A stretch of 64,000 bases of DNA from Aeromicrobium wangtongii (GTDB taxonomy: Bacteria > Actinomycetota > Actinomycetes > Propionibacteriales > Nocardioidaceae): positions 2,294,001 through 2,358,000 of the forward strand of contig NZ_CP102173.1 in the NCBI RefSeq assembly GCF_024584515.1, read 5' to 3'. The notes under the pieces were generated by a model that saw only the letters and a list, made by a program, of their open reading frames with translations, was not told where the DNA came from and searched no databases. The position numbers and the translations under genes were made by a program. Shown here one piece after another: positions 38,708 through 47,393 of the stretch; positions within the stretch are counted from its first letter, which is position 1; each line of letters starts with the position of its first letter.

Positions 38708-39013
38708 TCACTCATCTGATCCGGGGCCCTCGACGACGGCAGCCAGGCCACTCAGGTCCAGCGGCCCCTCGACTCGAAGGGCCCGACCGAATGCCTTGCG
38801 GCGTGTCGCGAGCTCCAGGCACCGGGTCGTGGGGTGCAGGTGCGCCCCTCTTCCCGGAAGCGTCCCGCGCGGATCGGGGGTCACGACGACTGTCGTGGAC
38901 TCTCGAACTGCGACGACTCGCACCAGAGCGGTCTTGTCTGAACGTTGCCTGCAACCGATGCACGTTCGGACGACCGCGACCAGTCTACCCGTCTCGCGCA
39001 CTGGTTGCCTCAT
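38708..39013 (-). CDS. ylxR: YlxR-family (DUF448) RNA-binding protein
   Basis: A 101 aa protein with the YlxR core [20 protein letters not shown] and [20 protein letters not shown]. YlxR proteins are nucleoid- or RNA-associated regulators found between nusA and infB. The ATG lies 3 bases after the nusA stop with GGCGGAC upstream. The N-terminal 15 residues before the core are variable in the family, so a later start is possible. Confidence 0.88.
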   Translation of the reverse strand: MRQPVRETGRLVAVVRTCIGCRQRSDKTALVRVVAVRESTTVVVTPDPRGTLPGRGAHLHPTTRCLELATRRKAFGRALRVEGPLDLSGLAAVVEGPGSDE

Positions 39014-39016
39014 TGG

Positions 39017-40054
39017 TCAGTCCGCCTTGGTCCGGGGGGCCTCGGTGTCCGAGCGGATGTCGATGCGCCAACCGGTCAGCTTCGCTGCGAGGCGGACGTT
39101 CTGGCCCTCCTTGCCGATCGCGAGCGACAGCTGGAAGTCCGGCACCACGACGCGCGCCGAGCGGGTCGCGGCGTCGACGATCGTGACGCTCTTGACCTGC
39201 GACGGGGACAACGCCTGGGCGATGAACTCGGCCGGGTCGTCGCTGAAGTCGACGATGTCGATCTTCTCGCCGTGCAGCTCGTGCATGACGTTGCGCACCC
39301 GCTGGCCCATCGGGCCGATGCACGATCCCTTGGCGTTGACGCCGGGGATGTTGGCGCGCACGGCGATCTTGGTGCGGTGGCCGGCCTCGCGGGCGATCGC
39401 GACGATCTCGACGGACCCGTCGGCGATCTCGGGCACCTCCAGCGCGAACAGCAGCTTGACCAGGTTGGGGTGCGTGCGGGAGACCTTGACCTTCGGTCCG
39501 CGCGTGGTCTTCTCCACCTCGTACACGTACGCCTTGAGCCGCTCACCGTGGGCATACTTCTCCTCCGGGACCCGCTCGGTGCCGGTCAGGACGGCCTCGA
39601 CACGCCCCAGGTCCAGCATGACGTCGTGGGGGTTGCGGCCCTGCTGGATGACACCCGAGACGATGTCGCCGACCTTGCCGGCGAACTCGCCGTACTTCGA
39701 CTCGTCCTCGGCATCGCGGATGCGCTGCATGATCAGCTGGCGCGCGATCGTCGCGGCGAACCGGCCGAAGTCGTCGGGGGTGTCGTCGAACTCGGGCGTG
39801 AACGCCGGCTCGGGGCGCGGCGCGGGAGCCTCGCCCTCGGCGGGCTCGGGGGCGGGCGGCACCTCGATGCGCTCCTTCGCCCAGACCGTCACGTGCCCGG
39901 TCTTGCGGTCCAGCTCGACCCGCGAGTGCGGGCGGGCCACGCCGGTCTTGTGATAGGCCGAGAGCAGTGCTGTCTCGATGGCCTCGCAGATCGCCTCGAG
40001 GGGGATCTCTTTCTCGCGTTCAAGGGCGCGCAGGGCAGCCATGTCGATGTCCAT
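39017..40054 (-). CDS. nusA: Transcription termination/antitermination factor NusA
   Basis: The product is 345 aa, the actinobacterial length without the C-terminal acidic repeats of E. coli. An N-terminal RNAP-binding domain ([20 protein letters not shown]) is followed by S1 ([20 protein letters not shown]) and two KH domains ([20 protein letters not shown] and [20 protein letters not shown]). Its ATG overlaps the rimP stop by one base. Confidence 0.95.
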   Translation of the reverse strand: MDIDMAALRALEREKEIPLEAICEAIETALLSAYHKTGVARPHSRVELDRKTGHVTVWAKERIEVPPAPEPAEGEAPAPRPEPAFTPEFDDTPDDFGRFAATIARQLIMQRIRDAEDESKYGEFAGKVGDIVSGVIQQGRNPHDVMLDLGRVEAVLTGTERVPEEKYAHGERLKAYVYEVEKTTRGPKVKVSRTHPNLVKLLFALEVPEIADGSVEIVAIAREAGHRTKIAVRANIPGVNAKGSCIGPMGQRVRNVMHELHGEKIDIVDFSDDPAEFIAQALSPSQVKSVTIVDAATRSARVVVPDFQLSLAIGKEGQNVRLAAKLTGWRIDIRSDTEAPRTKAD

Positions 40055-40506
40055 CAGGCGTCCTTCCGGTTGAGCTCGATCTGTACGAGCGCTGAGGTGA
40101 TGTCTGCATACAGGTACCGCGTCGTCGTGCGGCCGATGATCTCGACGCCGGTGTCGTCGCTGGCGCCGATGCGCCCGTCGATCGACGAGTCGTCCGAGGC
40201 CAGCCGGATCCGGACCAGTCGGCCCTCGTTGCGGCGCCAGTGGCGCGGCAGGGTCAACGGCCGGTCGACACCGCGCGAGGTGACCTCGAGCGTGTAGGGC
40301 TGCTCGCCCATGACGTCGGACGAGTCCAGGACCTCCGACAGGGCGCGGGTCGCGTCGGTGATGTGGTCGATGCCCACTCCCCCGTCGCGGTCGACCGCGA
40401 TCAGCAGCACCCGCTTCTTGCCGGCGGGCGTGAGCTCGAGTGCCTCGAGGTCGAGGCCCAGCGATGCCACGGTGCTCTCGACGAGGGCCTCCAGACTGTC
40501 GGTCAT
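40054..40506 (-). CDS. rimP: Ribosome maturation factor RimP
   Basis: The product is a 150 aa 30S maturation factor. LGLDLEALELTPAGKKRVLL and EQPYTLEVTSRGVDRPLTLP are the family landmarks. Start MTDSLEALVE has GAAGGACGACCC upstream. It is the first gene of the rimP-nusA-ylxR-infB operon, preceded by a leader with hairpins. Confidence 0.93.
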   Translation of the reverse strand: MTDSLEALVESTVASLGLDLEALELTPAGKKRVLLIAVDRDGGVGIDHITDATRALSEVLDSSDVMGEQPYTLEVTSRGVDRPLTLPRHWRRNEGRLVRIRLASDDSSIDGRIGASDDTGVEIIGRTTTRYLYADITSALVQIELNRKDA

Positions 40507-40530
40507 GGGTCGTCCTTCGTCTTGAGTTGT

Positions 40531-40562
40531 CGACACCGTCCCGGTGTCGTGCCGCATGCGGC
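40531..40562 (-). promoter_or_regulatory. Leader hairpins of the rimP-nusA operon
   Basis: CGACACCG-TCC-CGGTGTCG (40531-40549) is a perfect 8-bp stem with a 3-nt loop. GCCGCATGCGGC (40551-40562) is a perfect 12-bp palindrome next to it. Both lie in the roughly 75-nt leader downstream of a possible TAAGGT -10 (40583-40588) with no good -35. NusA-dependent feedback is known for nusA operons elsewhere; here it is a guess. Confidence 0.45.
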
Positions 40563-40671
40563 GGGCTGTGCATGCGGGTCCCACCTTATCGAATGTTCGG
40601 AGGTGCCCGGACCGCCTCGGCCGCTCGGTGTGCCCGCGTGGCGCCCCCGGACCGTCGGATAGCCTTCCGGG

Positions 40672-41142
40672 GTGATCACGCGACGCGTCCTTCTGGGGAC
40701 GGGAGCGGCCGTCGTCGGGGCAGGCGGGCTCCTGACAGTGGGCCATCTCACGCACCGGCTCGACGATGTCGCCGATGCCGTGGGGCTCGATCCGAAGCCG
40801 CTGCCGGACCCGGCCGACACGCGGATCGTCCGCCGGGCCGCGCGGGCGTGCGCGACGCTGTTGACGACCGTCGAGGCGGCGGCCGCAGCGAACCCCGGGG
40901 TCGACCTGGCCCCGGTGGCCGCCATCGTGCGGGAGCAGCTGGCCGCGGTCGGCGGCTCCCCCGCCACCACGGCGTCCCTCGCACCGGTGACGCTGGACGC
41001 GCTGGAGCAGGCGCTCTCGAACGCGGCCGCGGATCGCGCGGCGGATGCCGTCGATGCCGGTTCGGCCGCCTTGGTGCGGGTGCTGGCCTCGATGTCGGCC
41101 GGGCAGGCCCAGTGTGCCCGCGCCGTGCGGAGGCTGGCATGA
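40672..41142 (+). CDS. Tat-signal hypothetical protein
   Basis: A 156 aa protein, beginning ITRRVLLGTGAAVVGAGGLL, which has the twin-arginine and hydrophobic core of a Tat export signal. The rest is a small helical Ala-rich domain without recognised family. The GTG start has TAGCCT exactly 6 bases upstream (40660-40665), suggesting a leaderless mRNA. It overlaps the DUF4439 gene by 4 bp. The pair probably works together, one exported and one apparently cytosolic. Confidence 0.7.
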   Translation: MITRRVLLGTGAAVVGAGGLLTVGHLTHRLDDVADAVGLDPKPLPDPADTRIVRRAARACATLLTTVEAAAAANPGVDLAPVAAIVREQLAAVGGSPATTASLAPVTLDALEQALSNAAADRAADAVDAGSAALVRVLASMSAGQAQCARAVRRLA

Positions 41143-41540
41143 CCCCGGTCGAGGCCCTGCAGGCCTGGCTCGCGTTGGAGCACGAGGCGGTCTGGTTCTA
41201 TCCCGTCGTGGGTGCCCGCCGGGCCGACCTGGTCGACCGCGCCAGCGCCTCGTTCGAGCAGAGCCGCGACATCCGTGACGCCTTGGAGTCCCGGCTGCGG
41301 GCGCTCGGCGCCGAGCCCGTCGACGCCGAGCTCACGTACGACGTGGGGCCGATCACGACCTCGGAGCAGGCCTCGGCCGCCGCACAGTCGCTGGAGGCGC
41401 GCATCGCCGCTGCGTGCGTGTTGCTGGCCGGCCTCGCCGACGGCGGCCTGCGTCGCTACGCGGTCCGCGGGGTCACCAGGGCCGCCTTGGCCGAGCAGAC
41501 CTGGGGCGGCGCCCCGCAGGCCTTCCCCGGCCTCCCCTAG
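41139..41540 (+). CDS. DUF4439 ferritin-like domain protein
   Basis: The product is 133 aa, a ferritin-like helical bundle of the DUF4439 group (LQAWLALEHEAVWFYPVVGA, SFEQSRDIRDALESRLRALG). It begins with the family Glu/His residues. No signal peptide is seen. The function is unknown; metal binding is possible. It is coupled to the Tat-signal gene upstream and is convergent with proS across a nested inverted repeat. Confidence 0.8.
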   Translation: MTPVEALQAWLALEHEAVWFYPVVGARRADLVDRASASFEQSRDIRDALESRLRALGAEPVDAELTYDVGPITTSEQASAAAQSLEARIAAACVLLAGLADGGLRRYAVRGVTRAALAEQTWGGAPQAFPGLP

Positions 41541-41543
41541 CCC

Positions 41544-41618
41544 CCAAGATTTGGCGCCTCAGCAACCGTTCAGGACGATCCGACCGTCGGAGACGGTTGA
41601 TCATCGGCCAAATCTTGG
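41544..41618. terminator. Bidirectional terminator-like nested inverted repeat
   Basis: The outer arms CCAAGATTTGGC (41544-41555) and GCCAAATCTTGG (41607-41618) are a perfect 12-bp inverted repeat. Inside them CAACCGT (41563-41569) pairs with ACGGTTG (41593-41599), and a CCGAC/GTCGG pair lies at the centre. It lies between the convergent DUF4439 and proS stops and reads A/T-rich on both arms, so it could end transcription in either direction. Confidence 0.7.
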
Positions 41619-41623
41619 TCGGG

Positions 41624-43369
41624 TCAGCCGCGCAGGGTCGAGATCAGGTCGGCCAGGGGGACGTCCTGGCGCTCGCCGGTCGCCCGGTCCTTGACCTCCA
41701 CGACACCATCGACGAAGCCCTTGCCGACCACGACGATCGTCGGGACGCCGATCAGCTCGGCGTCCTTGAACTTGACGCCGGGCGAGACCTTGCCGAGACG
41801 GTCGTCGAACAGGACGTCGAAGCCCTCCCCCACGAGGTCGGCGTAGACCTGCTCGGCTCCGGCGACGACCGTCTCGTCCTTGCCCGCCACGATCAGGTGC
41901 ACGTCGAAGGGCGCCAGCTCGCGGGGCCAGATCAGCCCGGCGTCGTCGTGCGCGTACTCGGCGACGGCCGCGACCGCGCGGGAGACACCGACGCCGTACG
42001 AGCCCATCGTGACGGTCACGAGCTTGCCGTTCTCGTCCAGCACCTTCAGATCGAGCACCTCGGCGTACTTGCGGCCGAGCTGGAAGATGTGGCCCATCTC
42101 GATGCCCCGCGCCAGCTCGAGCGGTCCGGAGCCGTCCGGGGCGGGATCGCCCACGCGCACCTCGGCGGCCTCGATCGTCCCGTCGGCGGTGAAGTCACGG
42201 CCGGCCACCAGGTCGATGACGTGTGAGCCGGAGACGTTGGCGCCGGTGACCCACGACGAGCCCTCGACCACGCGGGGATCGAGCAGGTAGCGGATGCCGC
42301 TCGCGCTCTCCAGGCCCAGCGCCTCGGGCCCGATGTAGCCCTTGACCAGTGCGGGGTTGGCGGCGAAGTCCTTGTCGTCGAACGCCTCGACCTCGGCAGG
42401 CGCGGCGAAGGCCTCCAGCCGCTTGGCGTCGACCTCGCGGTCGCCGGGCAGGCCGATGGCCAGCGGCTCACGCGTCCCGTCGGGGTGGCGCAGGATCACC
42501 AGGACGTTCTTCAGCGTGTCCGAGCCCTCCCACGGGCGGTCGTCGCGCGGGAACGCCTCGTTGAGGTGCGCCACGAGGGTCTCGATCGTGGGCGTGCCCG
42601 GGGTCTGCTCGACGTGCGCCGCGGGCAGGCCGTCGAGCGGGATGGCGTCCGGGACGACCGTCGTCACGGCCTCGACATTGGCCGCGTAGCCGCCGGCGGA
42701 CCGCACGAACGTGTCCTCGCCGGTCTCGGAGACCGCAAGGAACTCCTCGCTGGCCGAGCCGCCCATCGCGCCGGAGTCGGCCTTGACGATGACGTACTCG
42801 AAGCCGAGCCGGTCGAAGATGCGGATGTAGGCCTCGCGGTGCGCCTGGTACGACCGCTCCAGGCCGGCGTCGTCGATGTCGAAGGAGTACGAGTCCTTCA
42901 TGATGAACTCGCGCCCACGCAGGATGCCGGCGCGGGGGCGGGCCTCGTCGCGGTACTTGGTCTGGATCTGGAACAGGCTCAGGGGCAGGTCCTTGTACGA
43001 CGAGTACAGGTCCTTGACCAGCAGCGCGAACATCTCCTCGTGCGTGGGGCCCAGGAGCATGTCATTGCCCTTGCGGTCCTTGAGGCGGAAGAGGTTCGGG
43101 CCGTACTCGGTCCAGCGGTTGGACGCCTCGTAGGGCTCCCGCGGCAGCAGCGCCGGGAAGCGGACCTCCTGGGCGCCGATGGACTCCATCTCCTCGCGGA
43201 TGATGCGCTCCACCTTGGCCAGGACCTTCAGGCCCAGCGGCAGCCACGAGTAGATGCCCGGCGCCACGCGGCGGACATAGCCCGCACGGACCAGCAGCTT
43301 GTGGCTGGGCACCTCGGCATCGGCCGGATCGTCGCGGAGCGTACGGAGGAAGAGCCTGGACATGCGCAT
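41624..43369 (-). CDS. proS: Proline-tRNA ligase
   Basis: The product is a 581 aa class II aminoacyl-tRNA synthetase of the bacterial type. Motif 2 region [20 protein letters not shown], motif 3 region [20 protein letters not shown], a YbaK-like editing insertion between roughly 230 and 390, and a C-terminal anticodon-binding domain are present. The start at 43369 is supported by TAGGGT exactly 6 bases upstream (43376-43381), which predicts a leaderless mRNA; the ATG two codons later is the alternative. Confidence 0.95.
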   Translation of the reverse strand: MRMSRLFLRTLRDDPADAEVPSHKLLVRAGYVRRVAPGIYSWLPLGLKVLAKVERIIREEMESIGAQEVRFPALLPREPYEASNRWTEYGPNLFRLKDRKGNDMLLGPTHEEMFALLVKDLYSSYKDLPLSLFQIQTKYRDEARPRAGILRGREFIMKDSYSFDIDDAGLERSYQAHREAYIRIFDRLGFEYVIVKADSGAMGGSASEEFLAVSETGEDTFVRSAGGYAANVEAVTTVVPDAIPLDGLPAAHVEQTPGTPTIETLVAHLNEAFPRDDRPWEGSDTLKNVLVILRHPDGTREPLAIGLPGDREVDAKRLEAFAAPAEVEAFDDKDFAANPALVKGYIGPEALGLESASGIRYLLDPRVVEGSSWVTGANVSGSHVIDLVAGRDFTADGTIEAAEVRVGDPAPDGSGPLELARGIEMGHIFQLGRKYAEVLDLKVLDENGKLVTVTMGSYGVGVSRAVAAVAEYAHDDAGLIWPRELAPFDVHLIVAGKDETVVAGAEQVYADLVGEGFDVLFDDRLGKVSPGVKFKDAELIGVPTIVVVGKGFVDGVVEVKDRATGERQDVPLADLISTLRG

Positions 43370-43413
43370 GCCTCGACCCTATCCTCCGGCCCGGTCGGGT
43401 CCCCGAGCAGCGG

Positions 43414-43776
43414 TCAGCTCCGGGCGGCCTTCAGCGCGATGCGGATCATGGGCAGCTGCAGCGGCAGCCGCGCGATCGTCCCGGCCTTGTACCAACGGGG
43501 CGCGCGACGGCTGCGCACCACGTCCGCGGCCATCTGGACGTTCGCCGGGAACACCGCGAGGAGCAGTGCCACGGCACCCAGGCCACCGAGCCGCCGGGTG
43601 CGGTCGTTCAGCATCAGGGCGCCGGCAGCGATCTCGACGACACCGGAGGCGTAGACCAGCTCCTTCTTGCGCGGGAGCACCTTCGGGACGATGCGCTCGA
43701 AGGGACCGGGCTTGACGAAGTGGAGCACGCCCATGCCGACGAAGGCGCCGGCCATCAGCTTGATGTCGCGAGTCAT
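43414..43776 (-). CDS. DoxX-like membrane protein
   Basis: A 120 aa small membrane protein, of DoxX/MauE-like type (AGAFVGMGVLHFVKPGPFER, then VYASGVVEIAAGALMLND and LGAVALLLAVFPANVQMA). The function is not established. A TACGCT hexamer sits 6 bases before the ATG (43783-43788), so the gene is probably leaderless. It sits between proS and the GNAT gene. Confidence 0.78.
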   Translation of the reverse strand: MTRDIKLMAGAFVGMGVLHFVKPGPFERIVPKVLPRKKELVYASGVVEIAAGALMLNDRTRRLGGLGAVALLLAVFPANVQMAADVVRSRRAPRWYKAGTIARLPLQLPMIRIALKAARS

Positions 43777-43802
43777 CCCGCGAGCGTAGCCGCGCGGCCG
43801 GG

Positions 43803-44645
43803 TCACAGCAGGATGGACGCGAAGGTGGTCGTGTGCTCGAAGCCGACGCGTTCGTACGCGCGCCGCGCCACCGTGTTGTGGTCGTTGACGTAGAGGGTCA
43901 CGATCGGCGCGATCGTCTGGCGCACGAGGTGCACGACGCCCGCGATGGCCGGCCCGGCGATGCCCTGGCCGCGCAGGTCGGGGTGCACGTACACGCCCTG
44001 CAGCTGGCAGGCCTGGGGCGTGGCTGCTCCGACCTCGGTCTTGAAGATGACCTCGCCGTCCTCGATGATCGCGAAGGACCAGCCCTGGGAGATGAGCTGC
44101 GCGACCCGTGCCCGGTACCCGGCCCGGCTGGTGGCCTCGGGGTCGACACCGACCTCCTCGGTGAACATCGCGACACAGGCCGGGTAGACGGCCTCGAACT
44201 CGTCGATCAGCACCGGCCGCACCCGCGGATCGGGCGGGATGCGGCTGTCGCGGTCCAGCACCATGAACGGCTGCGCGAGCCGGGGCGACCGCGCCGGCCC
44301 CCAGCGTGGCTCGAGCAGCTTCCAGAACGGGAGGACGGTGTCCCGCGGCCCGACGATCGACGACGGTCGGATGTTGTCGGCCAGGATCTGCTCGGCGAAC
44401 ATCTCCAGCGCGGCGGGCGTCGCCTCCACCGGCACGACATTGGCACCGGCGTGGCACGCCGACACCAGGGCGCCGTCCTCGAAGTACCCCCACACCTGAC
44501 CGCCGAGCCAGCGGGCCTGCAGCTTCGTGGCGTCGACCCGGTTGCGGACGAACAGGTTGACCAGCGGGTCGAGGTCGAGCAGCCGGTGCAGCTCGGGCAG
44601 GTCCTGGGGCGTCAGGGCACGAAGATGAGTCGTCGTCCTCAGCAC
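43803..44645 (-). CDS. GNAT acetyltransferase with N-terminal DUF4081
   Basis: The product is a 280 aa two-domain protein. DUF4081 occupies about the first 110 residues (LRALTPQDLPELHRLLDLDP, LGGQVWGYFEDGALVSACHA). A C-terminal GNAT domain follows, with acetyl-CoA motif QLQGVYVHPDLRGQGIAGPA and NDHNTVARRAYERVGF. The substrate is unknown. The GTG start has GGGAGG just upstream. It is a standing neighbour of ispG and proS in actinobacteria. Confidence 0.85.
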   Translation of the reverse strand: MLRTTTHLRALTPQDLPELHRLLDLDPLVNLFVRNRVDATKLQARWLGGQVWGYFEDGALVSACHAGANVVPVEATPAALEMFAEQILADNIRPSSIVGPRDTVLPFWKLLEPRWGPARSPRLAQPFMVLDRDSRIPPDPRVRPVLIDEFEAVYPACVAMFTEEVGVDPEATSRAGYRARVAQLISQGWSFAIIEDGEVIFKTEVGAATPQACQLQGVYVHPDLRGQGIAGPAIAGVVHLVRQTIAPIVTLYVNDHNTVARRAYERVGFEHTTTFASILL

Positions 44646-44754
44646 TTCGCCTCCCAGGGTGGTGGGCTCCAGCCTACGGCCCGCCCTGGACCACCACGAC
44701 CGTGCCCGCGGGGAACAGATGAGTAGACAGCCGATCACCGATACCATCTGGTCA

Positions 44755-44772
44755 GGCGCAGGGGTTTGCGCC
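44755..44772. other. Hairpin upstream of the lipoprotein gene
   Basis: GGCGCA (44755-44760) pairs with TGCGCC (44767-44772) around a GGGGTT loop, ending 18 bases before the lipoprotein ATG. It lies in the 145-base gap between two divergent genes. Its purpose is unknown. Confidence 0.5.
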
Positions 44773-44790
44773 CTGTGAAACGGGGGGTTC

Positions 44791-45321
44791 ATGACATCCA
44801 GGCGACCAGCACGATGGATCGCGACAGCGGTACTGGCGGTGTCCGCGCTGACAGCGTGCGGGAGCTCCGACGACGAGCCCACGATCAAGCCGACCTCCGA
44901 CGCCCCGACGGCGTCGGCCGCTTCCGACCCTGACGGCTACACCGCCGAGCAGCGGGCGGTTGTCGACGTGGTCCAGGCCTACAACCAGGCAGGTTTCGGC
45001 TCCGGGGACCTCCCCATCTCGACGGCGATCGCCGACCTGGCGACGCCCGAGGTGCTCGACGCCGTGAAGTCCGCCGGTGACGACGCCAGGTACAGCGGGG
45101 TCCCGAGCCTGACGATCTCGACCGTCACGGTGTCGGGCGACACCGCGACGGTCAAGGGCTGCCGCGACGGATCGCGCGTCTTCACGCTGAAGAAGGGCCA
45201 GGCCCAGCCCGGCGTCGGCTCCAAGCCCGTGGGTGTCACGGACTTGACAATCGGCCTGGAGCGCATGGACGACCGCTGGGTCATCTCGGATCCGCGAGGA
45301 GAGCAGGTGGAGAAGTGCTGA
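44791..45321 (+). CDS. Hypothetical lipoprotein
   Basis: A 176 aa protein with a signal peptide ending VSALTAC, the lipidation Cys, then a Ser/Thr/Pro-rich linker. The folded part (TAEQRAVVDVVQAYNQAGFG to the C-terminus) resembles NTF2-like secreted domains of actinobacteria. A Cys pair (GCRDG and the final Cys) may form a disulfide. The function is unknown. The start has a G-rich ribosome-binding site, and the stop overlaps the next gene by 7 bases. Confidence 0.75.
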   Translation: MTSRRPARWIATAVLAVSALTACGSSDDEPTIKPTSDAPTASAASDPDGYTAEQRAVVDVVQAYNQAGFGSGDLPISTAIADLATPEVLDAVKSAGDDARYSGVPSLTISTVTVSGDTATVKGCRDGSRVFTLKKGQAQPGVGSKPVGVTDLTIGLERMDDRWVISDPRGEQVEKC

Positions 45322-46241
45322 TCAGATCGAGGATGGGCCATGCCGCGGCGACCGCGATGGTGGCTCTGGCGGCCGCCCTCAGCGGCGCGCTGGTGGCGGC
45401 GTCGCCCGCGGCCGCCGAGGAGACGTGCGAGATGGTCAACCTGGTGCTGACCTGCACGGAGACCACGACCGAGGAGACGCCCGCCACCACCCCCGAGACC
45501 GGTACTGGCAGCGGCTCGGAGGGCTCCTGCGAGCTGCGCCCCGTCGACAGCGGCTACGACAATCCCTCGGCTCCGTTCTGCATCAAGAACGACGTCTGCT
45601 TCAACGTCGATCACTTCGCCCCCCTCGTGATGCCCGAGGGGGACAAGCCCAACGAGGACTCCACTGCGCGCGTGACGCTCTGCTACAACGGCTCGATGGG
45701 GCCGCCCGCCCCGCGTCGCATCTTCTGGACCGGCGACGAGGAGGAGCCGCCCTCCCTGATCGAGCAGGTCAGGTCGGCCGTCGACGCCCTGGACTTCGCA
45801 ACGCCGACCGTCGGTGTCAGCCCCGCGGGCCTCACACTGGTCAACCTCGACACGTGGTTCTGGCTCGACGGGGTCCAGCGCGAGGTCACGGCCACGGCGT
45901 TCACCGTCACGGCGCGCGCGACCATCCGCACGATGACCGTCGATCCGGGCGATGGTTCGGGGACATTCACATGCCCGACCATCGCGACCACCTCGGCTGA
46001 GGCGCAGAACAACTGCGTCCACGAGTACCGACGCTCGTCGAGGCGAGGCGCGGGATCGGTGGACGGACAGCCTGCGTTCAAGGCGACGGTGACGACGGTC
46101 TACGACCTGACGTTCACCCATGGCGGCAACCCGATCCCTGCAGCAGCGATCCCCGGCGCTCCGACCACGATCGATGGCGCCCCGGCCACCGCCGCCGTCC
46201 GCGTCGTGGAGGCACAGACCGTGGTGCGGCCCAACCGCTGA
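45315..46241 (+). CDS. Secreted hypothetical protein
   Basis: A 308 aa exported protein with a signal peptide (MVALAAALSGALVAASPAAA) and a Thr/Glu-rich linker, followed by a beta-rich domain with several Cys residues. No catalytic motif is recognised. GTG at 45315 overlaps the preceding lipoprotein gene, with GGTGGAG upstream, so the two exported proteins are made together. It is convergent with ispG, 3 bases apart. Confidence 0.72.
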   Translation: MLIRSRMGHAAATAMVALAAALSGALVAASPAAAEETCEMVNLVLTCTETTTEETPATTPETGTGSGSEGSCELRPVDSGYDNPSAPFCIKNDVCFNVDHFAPLVMPEGDKPNEDSTARVTLCYNGSMGPPAPRRIFWTGDEEEPPSLIEQVRSAVDALDFATPTVGVSPAGLTLVNLDTWFWLDGVQREVTATAFTVTARATIRTMTVDPGDGSGTFTCPTIATTSAEAQNNCVHEYRRSSRRGAGSVDGQPAFKATVTTVYDLTFTHGGNPIPAAAIPGAPTTIDGAPATAAVRVVEAQTVVRPNR

Positions 46242-46244
46242 CCG

Positions 46245-47393
46245 TCAGCTGATGCTGACGGCCGGCGTCGCGCCGTCGACGGGCTCCATGCCCTCGGCGA
46301 GGCGCATGGCCTCCTCGATGAGCGTCTCGACGATCTTGGACTCCGGGACGGTCTTGATGACCTCGCCCTTGACGAAGATCTGACCCTTGCCGTTGCCGGA
46401 GGCGACGCCGAGGTCGGCCTCACGGGCCTCGCCCGGACCGTTGACGACGCAGCCCATGACGGCCACGCGCAGCGGCACCTCGAGCCCCTCGAGACCCGCG
46501 GTGACCTGCTCGGCCAGCGTGTAGACGTCGACCTGGGCGCGACCGCACGACGGGCACGACACGATCTCGAGCTTGCGGGGACGCAGGTTCAGCGACTGCA
46601 GGATCTGGATGCCGACCTTGACCTCCTCGACCGGCGGGGCCGACAGGGAGACGCGGATCGTGTCGCCGATGCCCTTGCTGAGCAGGGAGCCGAAGGCGAC
46701 CGAGCTCTTGATCGTGCCCTGGAAGGCGGGCCCGGCCTCGGTGACACCGAGGTGCAGCGGCCAGTCGCCACGCTCGGAGAGCATCTCGTACGCCTTGACC
46801 ATCACGACCGGGTCGTTGTGCTTGACCGAGATCTTGAAGTCGTGGAAGTCGTGCTCCTCGAACAGGGACGCCTCCCACACGGCGGACTCGACCAGCGCCT
46901 CGGGTGTGGCGGAGCCGTACTTGTCGAAGATGCGCTTGTCCAGCGAGCCGGCGTTGACGCCGATGCGGATCGAGACGCCGGCGTCCTTGGCCGCACGGGC
47001 GATCGCGCCGACCTGGTCGTCGAACTTGCGGATATTGCCCGGGTTGACGCGTACCGCGGCGCAGCCGGCGTCGATCGCAGCGAAGACGTACTTGGGCTGG
47101 AAGTGGATGTCGGCGATGACCGGGATGTTGGAGTGCTTCGCGATCTCCGGCAGCGCGTCGGCATCGTCCTGGCTGGGGCACGCAACGCGGACGATGTCAC
47201 AACCCGCGGCGGTCAGCTCGGCGATCTGCTGCAACGTCGTGTTGACGTCGGAGGTCAGCGTCGTGGTCATCGACTGCACCGAGACGGGAGCGTCGCCGCC
47301 CACGTACACCGAGCCGACCTTGATCTTGCGCGTCTTGCGCCGCGGCGCGAGCACCGGCGGCGGCATGGCCGGGAGTCCGAGGTCCGTACTCAT
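46245..47393 (-). CDS. ispG: 4-hydroxy-3-methylbut-2-enyl-diphosphate synthase IspG
   Basis: The product is a 382 aa iron-sulfur enzyme of the MEP isoprenoid pathway (MEcPP to HMBPP). The TIM-barrel N-terminus ([20 protein letters not shown]) and the C-terminal 4Fe-4S site are present, with cysteines in CPSCGR and CVVNGPGE. Its ATG overlaps the rip1 stop by 4 bp in the dxr-rip1-ispG operon. Confidence 0.96.
   Translation of the reverse strand: MSTDLGLPAMPPPVLAPRRKTRKIKVGSVYVGGDAPVSVQSMTTTLTSDVNTTLQQIAELTAAGCDIVRVACPSQDDADALPEIAKHSNIPVIADIHFQPKYVFAAIDAGCAAVRVNPGNIRKFDDQVGAIARAAKDAGVSIRIGVNAGSLDKRIFDKYGSATPEALVESAVWEASLFEEHDFHDFKISVKHNDPVVMVKAYEMLSERGDWPLHLGVTEAGPAFQGTIKSSVAFGSLLSKGIGDTIRVSLSAPPVEEVKVGIQILQSLNLRPRKLEIVSCPSCGRAQVDVYTLAEQVTAGLEGLEVPLRVAVMGCVVNGPGEAREADLGVASGNGKGQIFVKGEVIKTVPESKIVETLIEEAMRLAEGMEPVDGATPAVSIS

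Noticed and set aside
40586..40598. Possible LexA site (TCGAATGTTCGGA) upstream of rimP
   Set aside because: The half-sites are too close: the box needs GAAC-N4-GTTC, and only a 10-bp CGAA-TG-TTCG palindrome is present.
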